Source: Sorghum bicolor
Lineage: Eukaryota; Streptophyta; Magnoliopsida; Poales; Poaceae
DNA: 64,000 nt
Assembly (NCBI RefSeq): GCF_000003195.3
Contig: NC_012876.2
Coordinates: 61,126,407 to 61,190,406, forward strand
Direction: 5' to 3'
A model generated the notes under the pieces. The model was not told the origin of the DNA. It saw only the letters and a list, made by a program, of their open reading frames with translations, and did not search any database. Position 1 is the first letter of the stretch, and every line of letters begins with the position of its first letter. This document shows positions 9,913 to 20,900 of this stretch, piece by piece. A program made the position numbers and the translations under genes.

Positions 9913-10610
9913 AAGCATTCGCCACTGCCTCAAACTTCTGAATATCAGCCATCAAGGCCTCCTCTCCTCTGCCTCCAGTGCTTCCCGACGCGAGAGACCC
10001 GAGATGAGGTTATTCACCTCGGTCTCCAGTTCCTCGGCCTCCTTCTCGAGGGCACGAACTGTTGCGACGGACGCCTCAGCAGTCATCCGGGCTTTGGAGG
10101 CGTACGGCTCGTCGAGGGCCGCGGCGGCGGCGGCGTCCCCCGATAAGAAGTGGGAGTAGCTCTGGGTGATGTAGACTAAGAGATCGTTGGATGGGCCGCG
10201 TGGGGCATCCAGGTCGTCTCCTTGGGCGTAGCAGAGGAGGGTGAGCCAGTGGAGTACGGCGAGCACCACCGGCCATGAGTGCGGGGTGCCGGGGGACTTG
10301 AGTGCGGAGTTGGTGACCTCGACGAGGAGACGGAGCGCCGCCTGGATGTCGCGCGCGGCGGGCAGAGGCCCCCCGGAGCGTGACGGCGGGGGCGAGGAAT
10401 CCGTTGACGACGCGGAGCGCGGCGGCCTGCGTGGAGCGGTCGGAGAAGTTGGGGGCGGCGCCGACGCCCGCACCGGCGGTAGCGGGGCGGCTGCTGCAGA
10501 GGCTCGCGGCGTCGGAGTCGAGGTCGCGAATAAGGCTGCTGTCCGGCGCTGAGGAAGAGGCCGCCAGGGAGGGAGGGCTTGGGGAGCCGGCAGCCGCCGC
10601 CACGGCGCAT
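9913..10610 (-). pseudogene. NDC80/HEC1-like N-terminal exon, broken
   Basis: From ATG at 10610 the minus strand reads MRRGGGCRLPKPSLPGG, then in a second frame SSAPDSSLIRDLDSDAA and NFSDRSTQAAALRVVNGF, then in a third frame PLPAARDIQAALRLLVE, ALKSPGTPHSWPVVL and HWLTLLCYAQGDDLD, then SRREALEAEERRP and stop; one more shift gives ALMADIQKFEAVA. This order (basic N-tail, calponin-homology-like 'GTPHSWP...HWL', start of coiled coil) matches plant NDC80, the microtubule-binding kinetochore subunit, from recall. There are at least three frame changes (near 10560, 10375 and 9965). About 60 residues of the CH domain between LLVE and NSALKSP appear deleted. At 9912-9913 it fuses to the ligase exon. 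It is a pseudogene; a working NDC80 must be elsewhere. Confidence 0.68.
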
Positions 10611-11037
10611 GGTCGCCGCGGAGCTAGAGCGGCGCCGGCGGCAGGGAGAAAGCCCAGCGGGGCGTGGCGCGTGCGGCCGTGGGGTGCGGACTGCGGAGTG
10701 AGGACTGAGGCCATGGAACATTCTTGCTCCAGCGGTCAATGTTCGTGGATTCGATCTCGCTGGCATTGGATGAACGAACGACACTGAAGCACGACGTTTC
10801 CTCCTGGACCCTTGTGGGCTCTGCGCATCCAAGGAAGAAGACGGCTCCCCGGAAATTTGGAACCGCACTGGCATACTGGAGGGAACAGCTTACACAAGAT
10901 TTAACAGAGGCAGGGCTGCTTCCTTCAAACCTCTCAACGATACTAGTATTTACATAGGTCAATTTGTTCGCAATCCCTTCTCAAGATCATACACGAAGAA
11001 GGAAAACGAAATCACACTACATGGATGGCCACCAATA

Positions 11038-11075
<38 letters not shown>

Positions 11076-11196
11076 ACGGTGAGCCGCCATGGCCGCATGG
11101 CTGGCGGCAGGGAGGGAGGTCCTAACTACTCTGCAGACAGACAAGAACGGCGTGGGCGCTCTGCCCGGCCCGTGTGTCTAGACTCGAGGCTCTCTT
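10611..11196. other. Spacer with poly(A) run
   Basis: No recognised gene. It holds the presumed old upstream region of the NDC80 relic and, on the minus strand, the 3' flank of the J-protein gene. A run of about 33 A residues sits at about 11040-11072. Confidence 0.5.
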
Positions 11197-11646
11197 CTAC
11201 CAGCACTGGTCCGTCTCCCATGTGCGGCGGGGCCGGCCGCCGCCGCCGCCGCCGCTCCACGGGCGCTGCGCCACGGCCACGGCGCCGCGGTCGTAGCGCG
11301 CGCGGGTGTCCGGGTCGGAGAGCGTGGCGTAGGCGTCGTGGAGGCGGACGAACTCCGCGGCGGCGCCGGGCGCGGGCGCCACGTCCGGGTGCCGCTCCCG
11401 CGCCAGGCGCCGGTACGCGGCCTTGATCTCCCTGCCCGTCGCGCCGGCGCGCAGGCCCAGCACCTCGTACAGCGTGGCGGCAGCAGCAGCAGCGCCCCCC
11501 CTCCCCACCGCCGGCGCCGCCGCCGCGGCGCACCGGATCTTGATCTTGCTGGGCTTGGAATCGACGTAGGACGCGCCGCCGAACAGGAACGACCCACCCC
11601 CGACGGCAGCCTTCGGCGCCGACACCCGCAGAGGCGCAGAGATCAT
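11197..11646 (-). CDS. Chloroplast-targeted small J-domain protein (DnaJ11-like)
   Basis: An intronless frame for a 149-residue protein if started at MISAPLRVSAPKAAV (ATG at 11646). An in-frame ATG at 11706 would add 20 residues, but it lies only about 39 bp from the TATA box, so the inner start is preferred. The first 45 residues are rich in Ser/Ala/Gly and poor in acids, like a chloroplast transit peptide. A J domain follows: TLYEVLGLRAGATGREIKAA, then YRRLARERHPDVAP with the invariant HPD, and ATLSDPDTRARYDRG. The tail is short and Gly-rich, without a Cys-rich or C-terminal DnaJ domain. Such J11/J20-type proteins stimulate plastid Hsp70. The minus-strand neighbours (ligase duplicate, ligase gene) are unrelated. 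Confidence 0.87.
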   Translation of the reverse strand: MISAPLRVSAPKAAVGGGSFLFGGASYVDSKPSKIKIRCAAAAAPAVGRGGAAAAAATLYEVLGLRAGATGREIKAAYRRLARERHPDVAPAPGAAAEFVRLHDAYATLSDPDTRARYDRGAVAVAQRPWSGGGGGGRPRRTWETDQCW

Positions 11647-11744
11647 CAGACGGAGGGACGGAGAATCCAAAGATCTGAGGAACAGGGGGGAAAGGTCACA
11701 GCTCACAGGTGAGACGTTGGCGCCCGTGGCCGCCCGCGCGTCGT

Positions 11745-11752
11745 CTTTATAG
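11745..11752 (-). promoter_or_regulatory. TATA box of the J-protein gene
   Basis: CTATAAAG on the minus strand, 39 bp upstream of the outer ATG (11706) and 99 bp upstream of the preferred ATG (11646). The spacing favours the inner start. Confidence 0.65.
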
Positions 11753-12850
11753 CTGATGATTTTCTACCCGCGGCGGATGGGGATTTTCGGCAGGTTGGGG
11801 AGGAGGTGGGTGTGTGTCAGAGCCGTCCTGTGCTTGGGGGACACGGCTGGGCGGCGCACCCGGACCTGGGGGCGCGTCGCTGTCCGAGTGCCCCCTGATT
11901 CTGATGGATGGACGGGAGCACCCGTGTTTTTTTGATTCGAATTCCCGTGGGTTTGCCCCGTTGGCGTGGCGCGCGGCCGACCTCTGTTTGCGTTGGCCTC
12001 TTGGCGCCGCCCGACGGTTGAGACAGACCTGCCTGCCACTTGGTCGGTTCCTGACTTTTGCGCGGTCGATGAGACGAACAACGGGGACCTTCGCTGTCGT
12101 GCCCATCCGGTATTCCGGTTTCCTGCGCTGCGCTGCGCTGCGGCCGGTGCTTCGTGCAGGTCCAGCCGGGGTGGATTTGCGAGGTCCACATCGTTCCACC
12201 GCCACCCTGTCCCGGCGAAATCTTGGGGCTGCTGGTAACCGACGGCTCGCCGCCGACCGAGGCACCACACGCCAAGAGTTGGCTTTTTGTACGTCCATGC
12301 ACAGCAAAAGCCCCGCTTCCGGAGCGTGTACACACAGGAACAGCGCGTGGAAAAAAAGATCCGCGCCGACACCGGCACGGCCCCGGACCCCAAACTCGTG
12401 TGTCGCGCGGCGCAATGATATGCTCGGTCCTGTAGAAGCATGCATCAACACACTACTTTCGAGACCTACCGGCTAGGCACGTGCCAGTGTCATGCACATT
12501 AAATTGGGTGCCACATAAACAAAATTACCGACTTGGCAGGGTAATTAAATGAAGGAGTTTCATCTCCATGAGACTCATATAGCTCGGTTGCCTAATTTAT
12601 AGTCTTAGTAACTGTATCATGAAACTATGCATTGAGACTGGGGTAAACACACCACTCTTGTTGCCACGCCGCAAGCTGCATGCATGAGAGAAAAAAAAAC
12701 ACACACACGGGGTAGCGCCGATACGGTACCTTATTTTTTAAGTACTATACTATCATGTTGTGACTGTACTTCAAAATCATTTTTATTTATATATATAATC
12801 AGGTTTTTTTCAGAGGAATATATATAATCGGCTATTCAGCTTTCATTCGG
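11753..12850. other. GC-rich region upstream of the J-protein gene
   Basis: 11753-12470 is GC-rich and open in several frames on both strands, the longest about 220-234 codons. None shows a domain, a splice pattern or a recognisable motif, so I treat it as promoter or CpG-rich flank. 12480-12850 is AT-rich with no gene. Confidence 0.5.
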
Positions 12851-12950
12851 CGGCCTAGAGCCTTTGGCAACAGCTAGCCCATGTCCACTGGAGCTAAATT
12901 GTTGCAGGCCCACGAGAGTGAAACCTTGCCAGGCCCACGAGAATGAAACC

Positions 12951-13004
12951 TTCGCTGGCTTTGGCTTTTTTTTTTTTTTTTTTTGAGCAATTCGCTGGCT
13001 TTGG
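12951..13004 (-). mobile_element. Micro retro-insertion: poly(A) tail with 14-bp TSD
   Basis: TTCGCTGGCTTTGG occurs at 12951-12964 and 12991-13004. Between them lie only C, a T run and GAGCAA, which on the minus strand reads TTGCTC plus poly(A). This is the structure of a retrotransposed tail truncated almost to nothing. Confidence 0.6.
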
Positions 13005-13152
13005 TTGTGTTGAGCTCGTTTACGCGCACCCTATGGAATGAAGGAGTTTTTATATTTCCTACACATTTTTTATGAAAATCATGTCCGGCTAAAAGTAATC
13101 TTACTGTAAAATATATAATAAGTTTTTGTTTTCTGTAATGCTTTATTGTCAT

Positions 13153-13393
13153 AAAGTGTTTAGTTCCTAAAAGGTAGCCAAAATTTTTTAAGATTTTCCG
13201 TCACATCGAATTTTGCGGCATATGCATGAAGCATTAAATATAGATGAAAACAAAAACTAATTGCATAGTTTGTCTGTAAATCGCGAGATGAATCTTTTGA
13301 GCCTAGTTAGTCCATGATTGGATAATTAATTACCAAATAAAACAAAATGCTACAGTATCCCAAAACAAAAAAATTTGGAAACTAAACCAGGCC
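13153..13393 (+). mobile_element. MITE, GGCCTTGTTTAG family, decayed
   Basis: The left end is degraded (GTGTTTAGTTCC); the right end GGAAACTAAACCAGGCC is clear. The core has TTAAATATAGATGAAAAC and TTTGAGCCTAGTTAGTCC. Confidence 0.6.
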
Positions 13394-13855
13394 TAACGGA
13401 TTCCTGCCCCTTTCAACGGCGATCTCACGCATAAGTACTGATCAGTTAAACTCCTCATATCACCTCAACTCATTTGAAGTTTTGAACACAAGCGGCAGCT
13501 TCAGGAACAATTGCCCCGTCTCAAATTAGGGGGGGGGGGATGCGACCGTTTTGAACATGGAAAGATCAGACAAATATTAAAACAATGGCTACTGGCTATT
13601 GGTATGATTGTTGTTTTACATCTACAAGCAATGAATCATGAATGAATAAGTCTAATGGAATGCATAAATAACCAGCGGCAGGGCCATAAAATTAGCAGCA
13701 GGTACAGGGGGGACTAAGCCTGTTGAACTAAAGAAAACAGGGAAACAGACCCATCCATTTCCCTTGCTTATCAGAACAATTCAACAGTTGGCACTACTTT
13801 CATTTCAGCAATGGCAGATAAATCAAGCCGCCGCTATTTTCTTCCAACTGAATAG

Positions 13856-16310
13856 TCATGCCTGCTTGTTCACATTGTTCGCAGAGGTGGAAACTTCAGC
13901 ACTGCACATCGGGCATACCTGAGACAGTCAAAGGATATATGTCAAATTCATGCAGTTCAGACACTTATCCACTATTCAATTGTATGTCCAAGTTGCGTTC
14001 AGAGTAACGCTGTTCTTGATTGTTTTATTATGCTAAATGGTGATAAAAGGATAGAATCATACAACCATTCCAAAAACCAATGTTTTGGGAAAGCTTAAAC
14101 ATCATATTTAGAGAAGGATTTCAGAAGATATATATATGGCGGTGCTTATACCTTGTTTAACTGCAGCCACTGGTTTATGCACTCAGAATGATAAGGATGT
14201 TTGCAAGGAAGTGCAACTAATGACTCGCCTTCGTCAAACTCCACACGACAAATAACACATCTGCAAATGAGTTTGATAGATCAGGATAACACTCTGCACA
14301 CAGATAGCATTTTTAGGGACAAAGCATAAAAAAATGATGTTCATACTGTTCCATGTTGCCATCTTGCTTGTCTTGTGCATGGTAAGTTACCGAAGGTAAT
14401 GAAGCAATAGTATCAGCAGCAAGGCCTTTGCTTTCTGTACCGACAACTTCACCCAATGCAATTAGCTCCTGAGATCACCAGATTCATGAATATTTAATAA
14501 CATATCTTTCAGGTTCCAGGTTTACACGGAAAGTAGAAAACACACACAAAACATCCCATTCTCTTCATCAACAAAGATAACTTGCCTCATAAGAGTATTC
14601 GTCTGGATCAACATCTTCCCATGCATCCTAAAGTTCAAAATAACATAACAATTAAGTGTCAGATACCAGCTTTATTCCAAGGAGATTTTTCAATCAATAT
14701 ATCAAGAAAATAAGAACCATTTCCAAATAAAAGAAATTGTTTTCAATAAGCAGTTATATGATTGCTTCTCCACAGCCAATCATCAACAGTAACATGAAAA
14801 TTGTCACTCCCAATTAAAATGTTTTTAGTAAATTCAAACAAAATTCTACTCCCACTATTCCAAATTGTAAGTTGTTCTGGCTTTTCTAGATAAATAGTTT
14901 TTACTTTATATCTAGACACAATGTATATCTAGATGTAACAAAAGCTATGTACATAGAAAAGCCAAAACAACTTACAATTTGGAATGGAGTATTTCTTACC
15001 AGTAAGAAGGAAATTCAGACTAATGACTCAAGATTATGATGTACTACCACCATATTGAGCTCAAGAAATGATGTGGTAAGATATTTCACTAGCTTAAACA
15101 GTTCATGTGTTTGTATTATCACCACTAATAATCATGTGTTTGTGTTATTACCACTAATAATCTTAGGATTTCTTTATAAAACTATCCAAAGGTACATAAT
15201 CTGATTCGTCCTGCTCATGATTTGATTCGTCCTGTTCATGAACTGACGCCTTGACGCCTTGTTTAGTTCACCCCGAAAACCAAAATGTTTTCAAGATTCC
15301 CCGTCACATTGAATCTTTCGGCACACATGAAGCATTAAATATAAACGAAAATAAAAACTAATTGCACAGAACTGTAAATCGGAAGACAAATCTTTTGATC
15401 CTAGTTAATACATAATTAGACAATATTTACCATAAACAAACGAAAGTGCTACAGTAGCGAAACAAAATCCAAAATCTTTTCGCATCTAAACAAGGCCTGA
15501 ATTAGATAGAAAATGTCACCTGTGTATGAACCCCATCATCTTCGTCCTCCTCGTGGTCCCCAGCATCATCCTGCTCCATGGCTCGCCCTGTCCACAGCGG
15601 CAGATTAAGCACCATAAAAAAAGGGGGAAAAGAAGGATCAAAGGTGACTGAATTTCGACATCAGCCTGTACACTCACAATCACCGATCCCAACGAGCGCC
15701 ATGAGCCTGTCGGCGACGTCGCGCTCCTCGGCGTCCTGCAGGGCGCGCGCGAAGGCCTCGTCGTCCTCGTACTGCGCAGGGTCAAGGTCCAGGTCCTGGT
15801 CCCCCTCGGCCCCCTCCGCTTCCGCGTCCCCAACCTGCTCGTCCTCGTCGAGCGCCTCCCCTTCCTCCTCGTAGTCGCTCCCATCGTCGTCATCTTCCCC
15901 CTCCTCCTCGTCGTAGTCGTAGCTCCCGGCGTCCGAGATCGCGTACTCGCCGCCGGTCAGCATCATGTACGCCCGCTCCTGCAAAAGGCACGAGGAATCA
16001 GCGGCGAAGTCTCGTAGCAAGCCCCTACCCCACGGGGGGCAACCGATCCTGCGAGATCTCCAGCGCTTACCTGCTCCTGGAGAACGCGGGCGAGGGCGAG
16101 GTCGGCCTCCTCTTGGCTGAGGCTGGTGAACGGCCGCCTCCCGTCGGCGGGCGGCGCGGCAGCCGCCGCCGCCGCAGCAGCGACCGAGGCGCCGTCGTCT
16201 CCGGCGGCGGACGCCGCCGGTACGTTGGGGCTAGCGTTCTGGTTCTGGTCGTTGTCGGGGCTGGGCTTGTCGGCGCCGCCACCGTCGATCCGCTTGGATG
16301 AGCCGTCCAT
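13856..16310 (-). CDS. RING-H2 E3 ubiquitin ligase, BIG BROTHER-related type
   Basis: Seven exons on the minus strand: 16071-16310, 15678-15978, 15520-15587, 14586-14627, 14347-14468, 14152-14260, 13856-13918. They total 945 bp and give 314 residues with all phases matching. The protein has a poly-Ala/Pro N-part, the conserved FTSLSQEEADLALARVLQEQ with ERAYMML (about 62-90), a long Asp/Glu-rich middle, DDEAFARALQDAEERDVADR, DPDEYSYEELIALGEVVG, and a C-terminal RING-H2 with C259, C262, C277, H279, H282, C285, C296 and C299. This order matches Arabidopsis BIG BROTHER-related, which attaches ubiquitin and is tied to growth control by homology only. The intron after exon 4 is a GC-AG intron (GAG then GCAAGT). 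The intron between exons 3 and 4 carries a Stowaway and a Tourist-like MITE. Its 3' half is duplicated at 8.4-9.9 kb. Confidence 0.92.
14849..14989. mobile_element. Stowaway-like MITE in ligase intron, TSD TA
   Basis: A 141-bp fold-back with long inverted ends (CTCCCACTATTCCAAATTGT and its mirror ACAATTTGGAATGGAG), flanked by TA at 14847-14848 and 14990-14991. The matching place in the duplicate gene (near 9450) lacks it, giving a natural empty site. Confidence 0.85.
15255..15497 (+). mobile_element. MITE, GGCCTTGTTTAG family, 243 bp, TSD TGA
   Basis: CGCCTTGTTTAGTTCACC at the left and TCTAAACAAGGCC at the right; TGA at 15252-15254 and 15498-15500. It sits 23 bp beyond the donor of ligase exon 3, inside the intron, and appears absent from the duplicate near 9660. 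Confidence 0.85.
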
Positions 16311-16558
16311 CGCGCTGAGCACGGTGGGATTCGAGAGATGGGAGGGCGGCGTCGTGTGCGCCGGTCCGATTGCGTGGGTTAATAACGTTGGGAAAGGGAG
16401 CGGGCAAGAGAGCGGCGAGCAGCGGACAGGGCAGAGCGGTGGCGGTGGCGGCGGCGCAGTGCGGGATTGTGGCGTCGCGTTCCGATTTAAAACAGGGGAT
16501 CTGAGAGACGAGACAGACAACGGCACACCGCCTGTGATGCGTGGGCGTGTTGAAGCGA

Positions 16559-16779
16559 AAAAAATTTGGATTTTGCTACCGTTACACTTTCATTTATCTG
16601 TGGCAAATATTGTCCAATTATAATAACTAGAATCAAAAGTCTCGCGATTTACAGATAAACTATACAATTAGTTTTTATTTTCGTTTATATTTAATGTTTC
16701 ATGCATGTGCCAAAAGATTCGATGGGACGGTGAATTTTAAAAACTTTTTGGTTTTCGGACCGAACTAAACAAGACCTAT
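16559..16779 (+). mobile_element. MITE, GGCCTTGTTTAG family, left end lost
   Basis: Core and right end (CCGAACTAAACAAGACC) are present; the left terminus is degraded. It lies about 250 bp upstream of the ligase start. Confidence 0.6.
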
Positions 16780-16858
16780 ATAACTGTGGGTGGTGGGCCC
16801 TACATGTCGGCCACGGAGGGTTCACCTAGTCAGAATTCGAGGCATTGCAAGAAATCTA

Positions 16859-17099
16859 GGCCTTGTTAGTCCCCAAAAATTTTGTAAAATTTTTTAGATT
16901 CCCCGTCATATCGAATCTTTAGACATATGTATGGAGTATTAAATATAGATAAAAATAAAAACTAATTGCACAGTTTGGTCGGAATTGACGAGACGAATCT
17001 TTTGAGTCTAGTTAGTCTATAATTGGACAATATTTATCAAATACAAACGAAAGTGCTACTATTCCTATTTTACAAAATTTTTTGGAAGTAAACAAGGCC
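16859..17099 (+). mobile_element. MITE, GGCCTTGTTTAG family, 241 bp, TSD CTA
   Basis: Starts GGCCTTGTTAGTCCCC and ends GGAAGTAAACAAGGCC; CTA at 16856-16858 and 17100-17102. Confidence 0.82.
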
Positions 17100-17957
17100 C
17101 TAGAGGGGTCGGAGTTCCGAATAGCTGACGGAACACAACGGAAGACAAGTCCAATCGAAAGTTTGAAACTTGCGGTCGACGTCTACCTTGCCGGCGAAGT
17201 TTAGCGAGCAGCAGGCCGTGGGCTCACGGCAAGTAGATCATGCCTACACGGGCCGGCACGGGAGCTACTAGGCTTGCCGGCATCAGCATGCGAGCGCCAA
17301 CTTGTTTCTTGCACGGATGCGCCATGGATATTCTTGAGGCGTTTGCCGTTGCAGACACTGGGTTGATAACCTCTGCTTACGCTATGCGCTTGTACGCCGA
17401 TGACAGATCGGCTCCAATCATCCGGTACCCCGAATGATGGAGGAGGAAACAAGTCATCTCAGGCCCCAAATCGTAAGCATCGCTGGAGTTGCAGCTGCAC
17501 ATTCCGACAGAGTCCAGAGCTAAGCACCAATTCTATGATGCTGAAGCAAAGCATCCATCCAGACATCTGGAGGCTGGAACCAATGCTTAACAGCTACCCA
17601 AGTAGGAATGTATCCTCACATTCCGTCTATTTCTACAACACACAGAAAACCGAGAACGAAAGATAAACAGTCATTGAAATGGCCTCTATTCTGGAAATGC
17701 GACAAGTCGGGTGTGGAAGCTACGTGCTTCAACTCTAGCCTGGACGAAAAAGTTAGATGAACAGCCTACGTTTCACGGTATTGGTACAGTTTTTCATGTA
17801 AACAGTTTACAACTTAAGAAAAAAAGTTAGAGCGAACAGGGCTCCGCTAATTCACTTAAGGATTCAAAAGTTTGGGCACTAGGAGCATAGTGACTGCTGC
17901 TTCGTATGATGAAGAGAGAAGAAACGAACGGTATGCTTTTCTATCTCGCTGCAGTTT
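17100..17957. other. Gap downstream of the ERD2-like gene
   Basis: No gene recognised. Presumed 3' UTR and spacer of the minus-strand ERD2-like gene; short open frames at 17201-17666 lack recognisable motifs. Confidence 0.5.
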
Positions 17958-20900
17958 TCAAACCACCCCGGACGGAAGCCGCAGCACCAGTTGCCCACCG
18001 AAAACACTGCGTGTGCCGCCAGAAGTAGGTTCGTTAGTCGATGCTCAATGCTTTCGCGCAAGTGCTAAGAAATGCTGGACCATATGTACCTCTTCACATA
18101 GTAGTAGCAGAAATCTGCAAGGATGAATGTCTGAACAATTTCGGAGAGAAGAACCATTGAGGGCCACAAACCATAGCCCAGAGCAGTCAACAAACGGCCG
18201 CGGGTATCCAAAACCTACAAAGCAGAGTAATCGAAACTGATATCAGATGGATTGAACTCAGAAAAAACTTGAACTCTGCAAAAACACAAATTCAAGCTTT
18301 CATTCATCTAAAAACCATGAGTAAGGAGGATATTTCCTCCATGCATGAACACCACAAGTTTCCTAGTAGACAACCTTAAACTGGAGATACTGTACATAGA
18401 TACTCATAAGGAATGTCAATTCAAGCATTCTTCAAACCTAACTTCACTAGTCAATAAGGACCCAACAGCCAGTAAAATACTAGGTAACAAATCAAATTTC
18501 AGCTGAAAGCAGACATACTGAGAAAATATCATACAGCATGGGATCAGGTAGAACAGAGTAGAGTACTTCCAGCATATTTTGCATTGGACATAAACACAGG
18601 TGATGGTATCAATAACAAGAAAATGACACCTATTTTTTTTTAAAAAAAATGCTTTGCTGTTTCATTAATCACTGCTCATCTATACTCTATGATGACTGAA
18701 ATTTTTTTTGTATAATTGATTAATTGTGCTTCCATACTGTTCTTCTTTTCAGCTTAGGAAGGATATCTTGGAAGTCCAGACCTTTGCAACAATTTGGTGC
18801 TGTTTCATTAATCACTGCTCATCTATACTCTATGATGACTGAATTATTCTGTATAATTGTGCTTCCGTACTGTTCTTCTTTTCAGCCTAGGATATCTTGG
18901 AAGTCCACCCTTTGCAACGATTTAGTCCATAGTCTAACTGATGGGGAAGACATTTGTTCTTACTCTACTAAAATTAGGGCCTCAAAAATAGATAGCTGAC
19001 TCTTTGGTTAAGAAAGGATGAAACTAGCATGGTAGTTCTTTTAAAAGAAAATAAAAAGGGAAGGAGACAGAAAGAAAAGAACCTGAAGGACCCAGTGTGC
19101 ACAGCTAAGAAACCTTGCAACACCCAGGGCAAACACATAATGAGCTGTGAACGGCTCAACGATCTGCAGAAAAGAATAGAAATACAATATCAGATAAATA
19201 CAGCGATTGGATATTTGGATATTGTTTCAAACACCAATGCATGTTTAGATATTCACCTTGGTATTTTGCATCAAGCGCAACTGGGGCAGCACTGAAACTG
19301 CTTCCAAATAAACACAGAAGGCCCAGCAGATTCTGTTCACTATGTTGTGCGATGTTGAAGGATGAATAAGTAGCGCTAGCACAGCACAAGGCAATACCTG
19401 GAAAGGAAACATAGTTAGATACTATGTGTGGCCCATAGGAGACATTTTTAAAACACATTAGGGGCCTCCCCTGCCATTTTCCTTTCAAGAAAAAAAAGGC
19501 AAACAATAAAATGGCCAAAAACAGACAGCAGCACAGATGCAATTTGAGATCTGAGATAAAATTCTTTCTACAAGTTATTCATCAAAGCAGTGATAGCGAT
19601 CATGCGGGACTAAAGTATACAGCCAGAAATGCTCTTGCTGGTGGTACAAAGTACAAACTCTGGGTCAAGCAGAGCAGTGTGAAACAACGCATAGCCATTT
19701 TGAAACTACAACTTCTGGATACATATTCAAAATACAGGTTATACTCTACAGAGCAAAAGACAGTATAAGGTCCCTAGATGCTCATTGCCTTGAAGTTAAG
19801 AGATTAATATGGTTCTTACCACATAGTACAATGCAAAGTTGTCTTTGTCCAGCATATATGTTGACCTCAGTTTGAACCGAATCATGTAAATAACAAAAAG
19901 GGTAGCTGCAAGTGTAGCTGTATCCAGAATTGTATGGATGTCATATTCCATAACAAAACTACAATACAACCTAACAGCCAGAAATAATGCGGTCAAATCC
20001 TGAGACTTGAGTGACAATCCTGAAAGAGATACACAATTTGTACAAAATTAGAGTATGAGTAGAAATTTAAACATCATGAGCCATGAAAATAAACTAATAA
20101 AAATATCAAGCTTATCTTAGGACCAATTTCAACATAAATTAAAATGCCAGTGCATATTCTTAAATCTAGTCCTTTGTCTAAACATAAATATCTAAAGTAT
20201 GTAAGCAGATAGATTCTTAGGCCATCCACATATTGTTATGGCAGGACAACCATTATATACTAAGTAATATATTAACTACAAGATGATGATTATGATGATG
20301 TGTATAAACCATACCACTAATATTGTCCATTGCCTATTTTTATATGCCAAGGTTTGCATTAACAAAGCATTAGGCACATAATCCTTTCAAAAAGTGAGTG
20401 CTGAAAGCAACAATTCCATAAATGAGACAAATGTAGGTACCAAAAGAAACTAAAGCCACCACACTCACTGCACGAGAGCACCAGGGGATGATGGTGGCTT
20501 ATTCCCAAATTTGCACAGACAAGAGCAGGTCACAGAATTCTCCATCCATATGCCATACAAATCCAATAATGCTATTGCATTTCCATAATTGGAAACAAAG
20601 TATAAGTAGCCCGAATCGGCTACTAATTTGGTTTGGGGAAAGGGGTCCTTTATCTTCTGACTCATCACCTTTTTGTTTGGTTTGTGGAATGTAATGGTTT
20701 GATTCATCACCACCTCATCTCTCATGATTAGTAAGAGGATGAGGAGTGGGGTCATTCCACAAAAATCATGGGATCGACATGGTTCCAAAAACCAAACAAC
20801 CCCTTAATAGACTAACACGGTTGACTTTAAGCAAATGAACCCATTGCATCAAGCAGGCACAAGCTCGTATCCTCCTCTTGGGCTCTCCCAGTTATATAAC

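Noticed and set aside
11040..11072. A33 run as a processed-gene tail
   Set aside because: No direct repeats around it and no retrogene upstream; most simply a mononucleotide repeat in the J-protein 3' flank.
11747..12476. 220-234 codon frames on both strands
   Set aside because: GC-rich flank open in many frames, with no domain and no agreement on strand.
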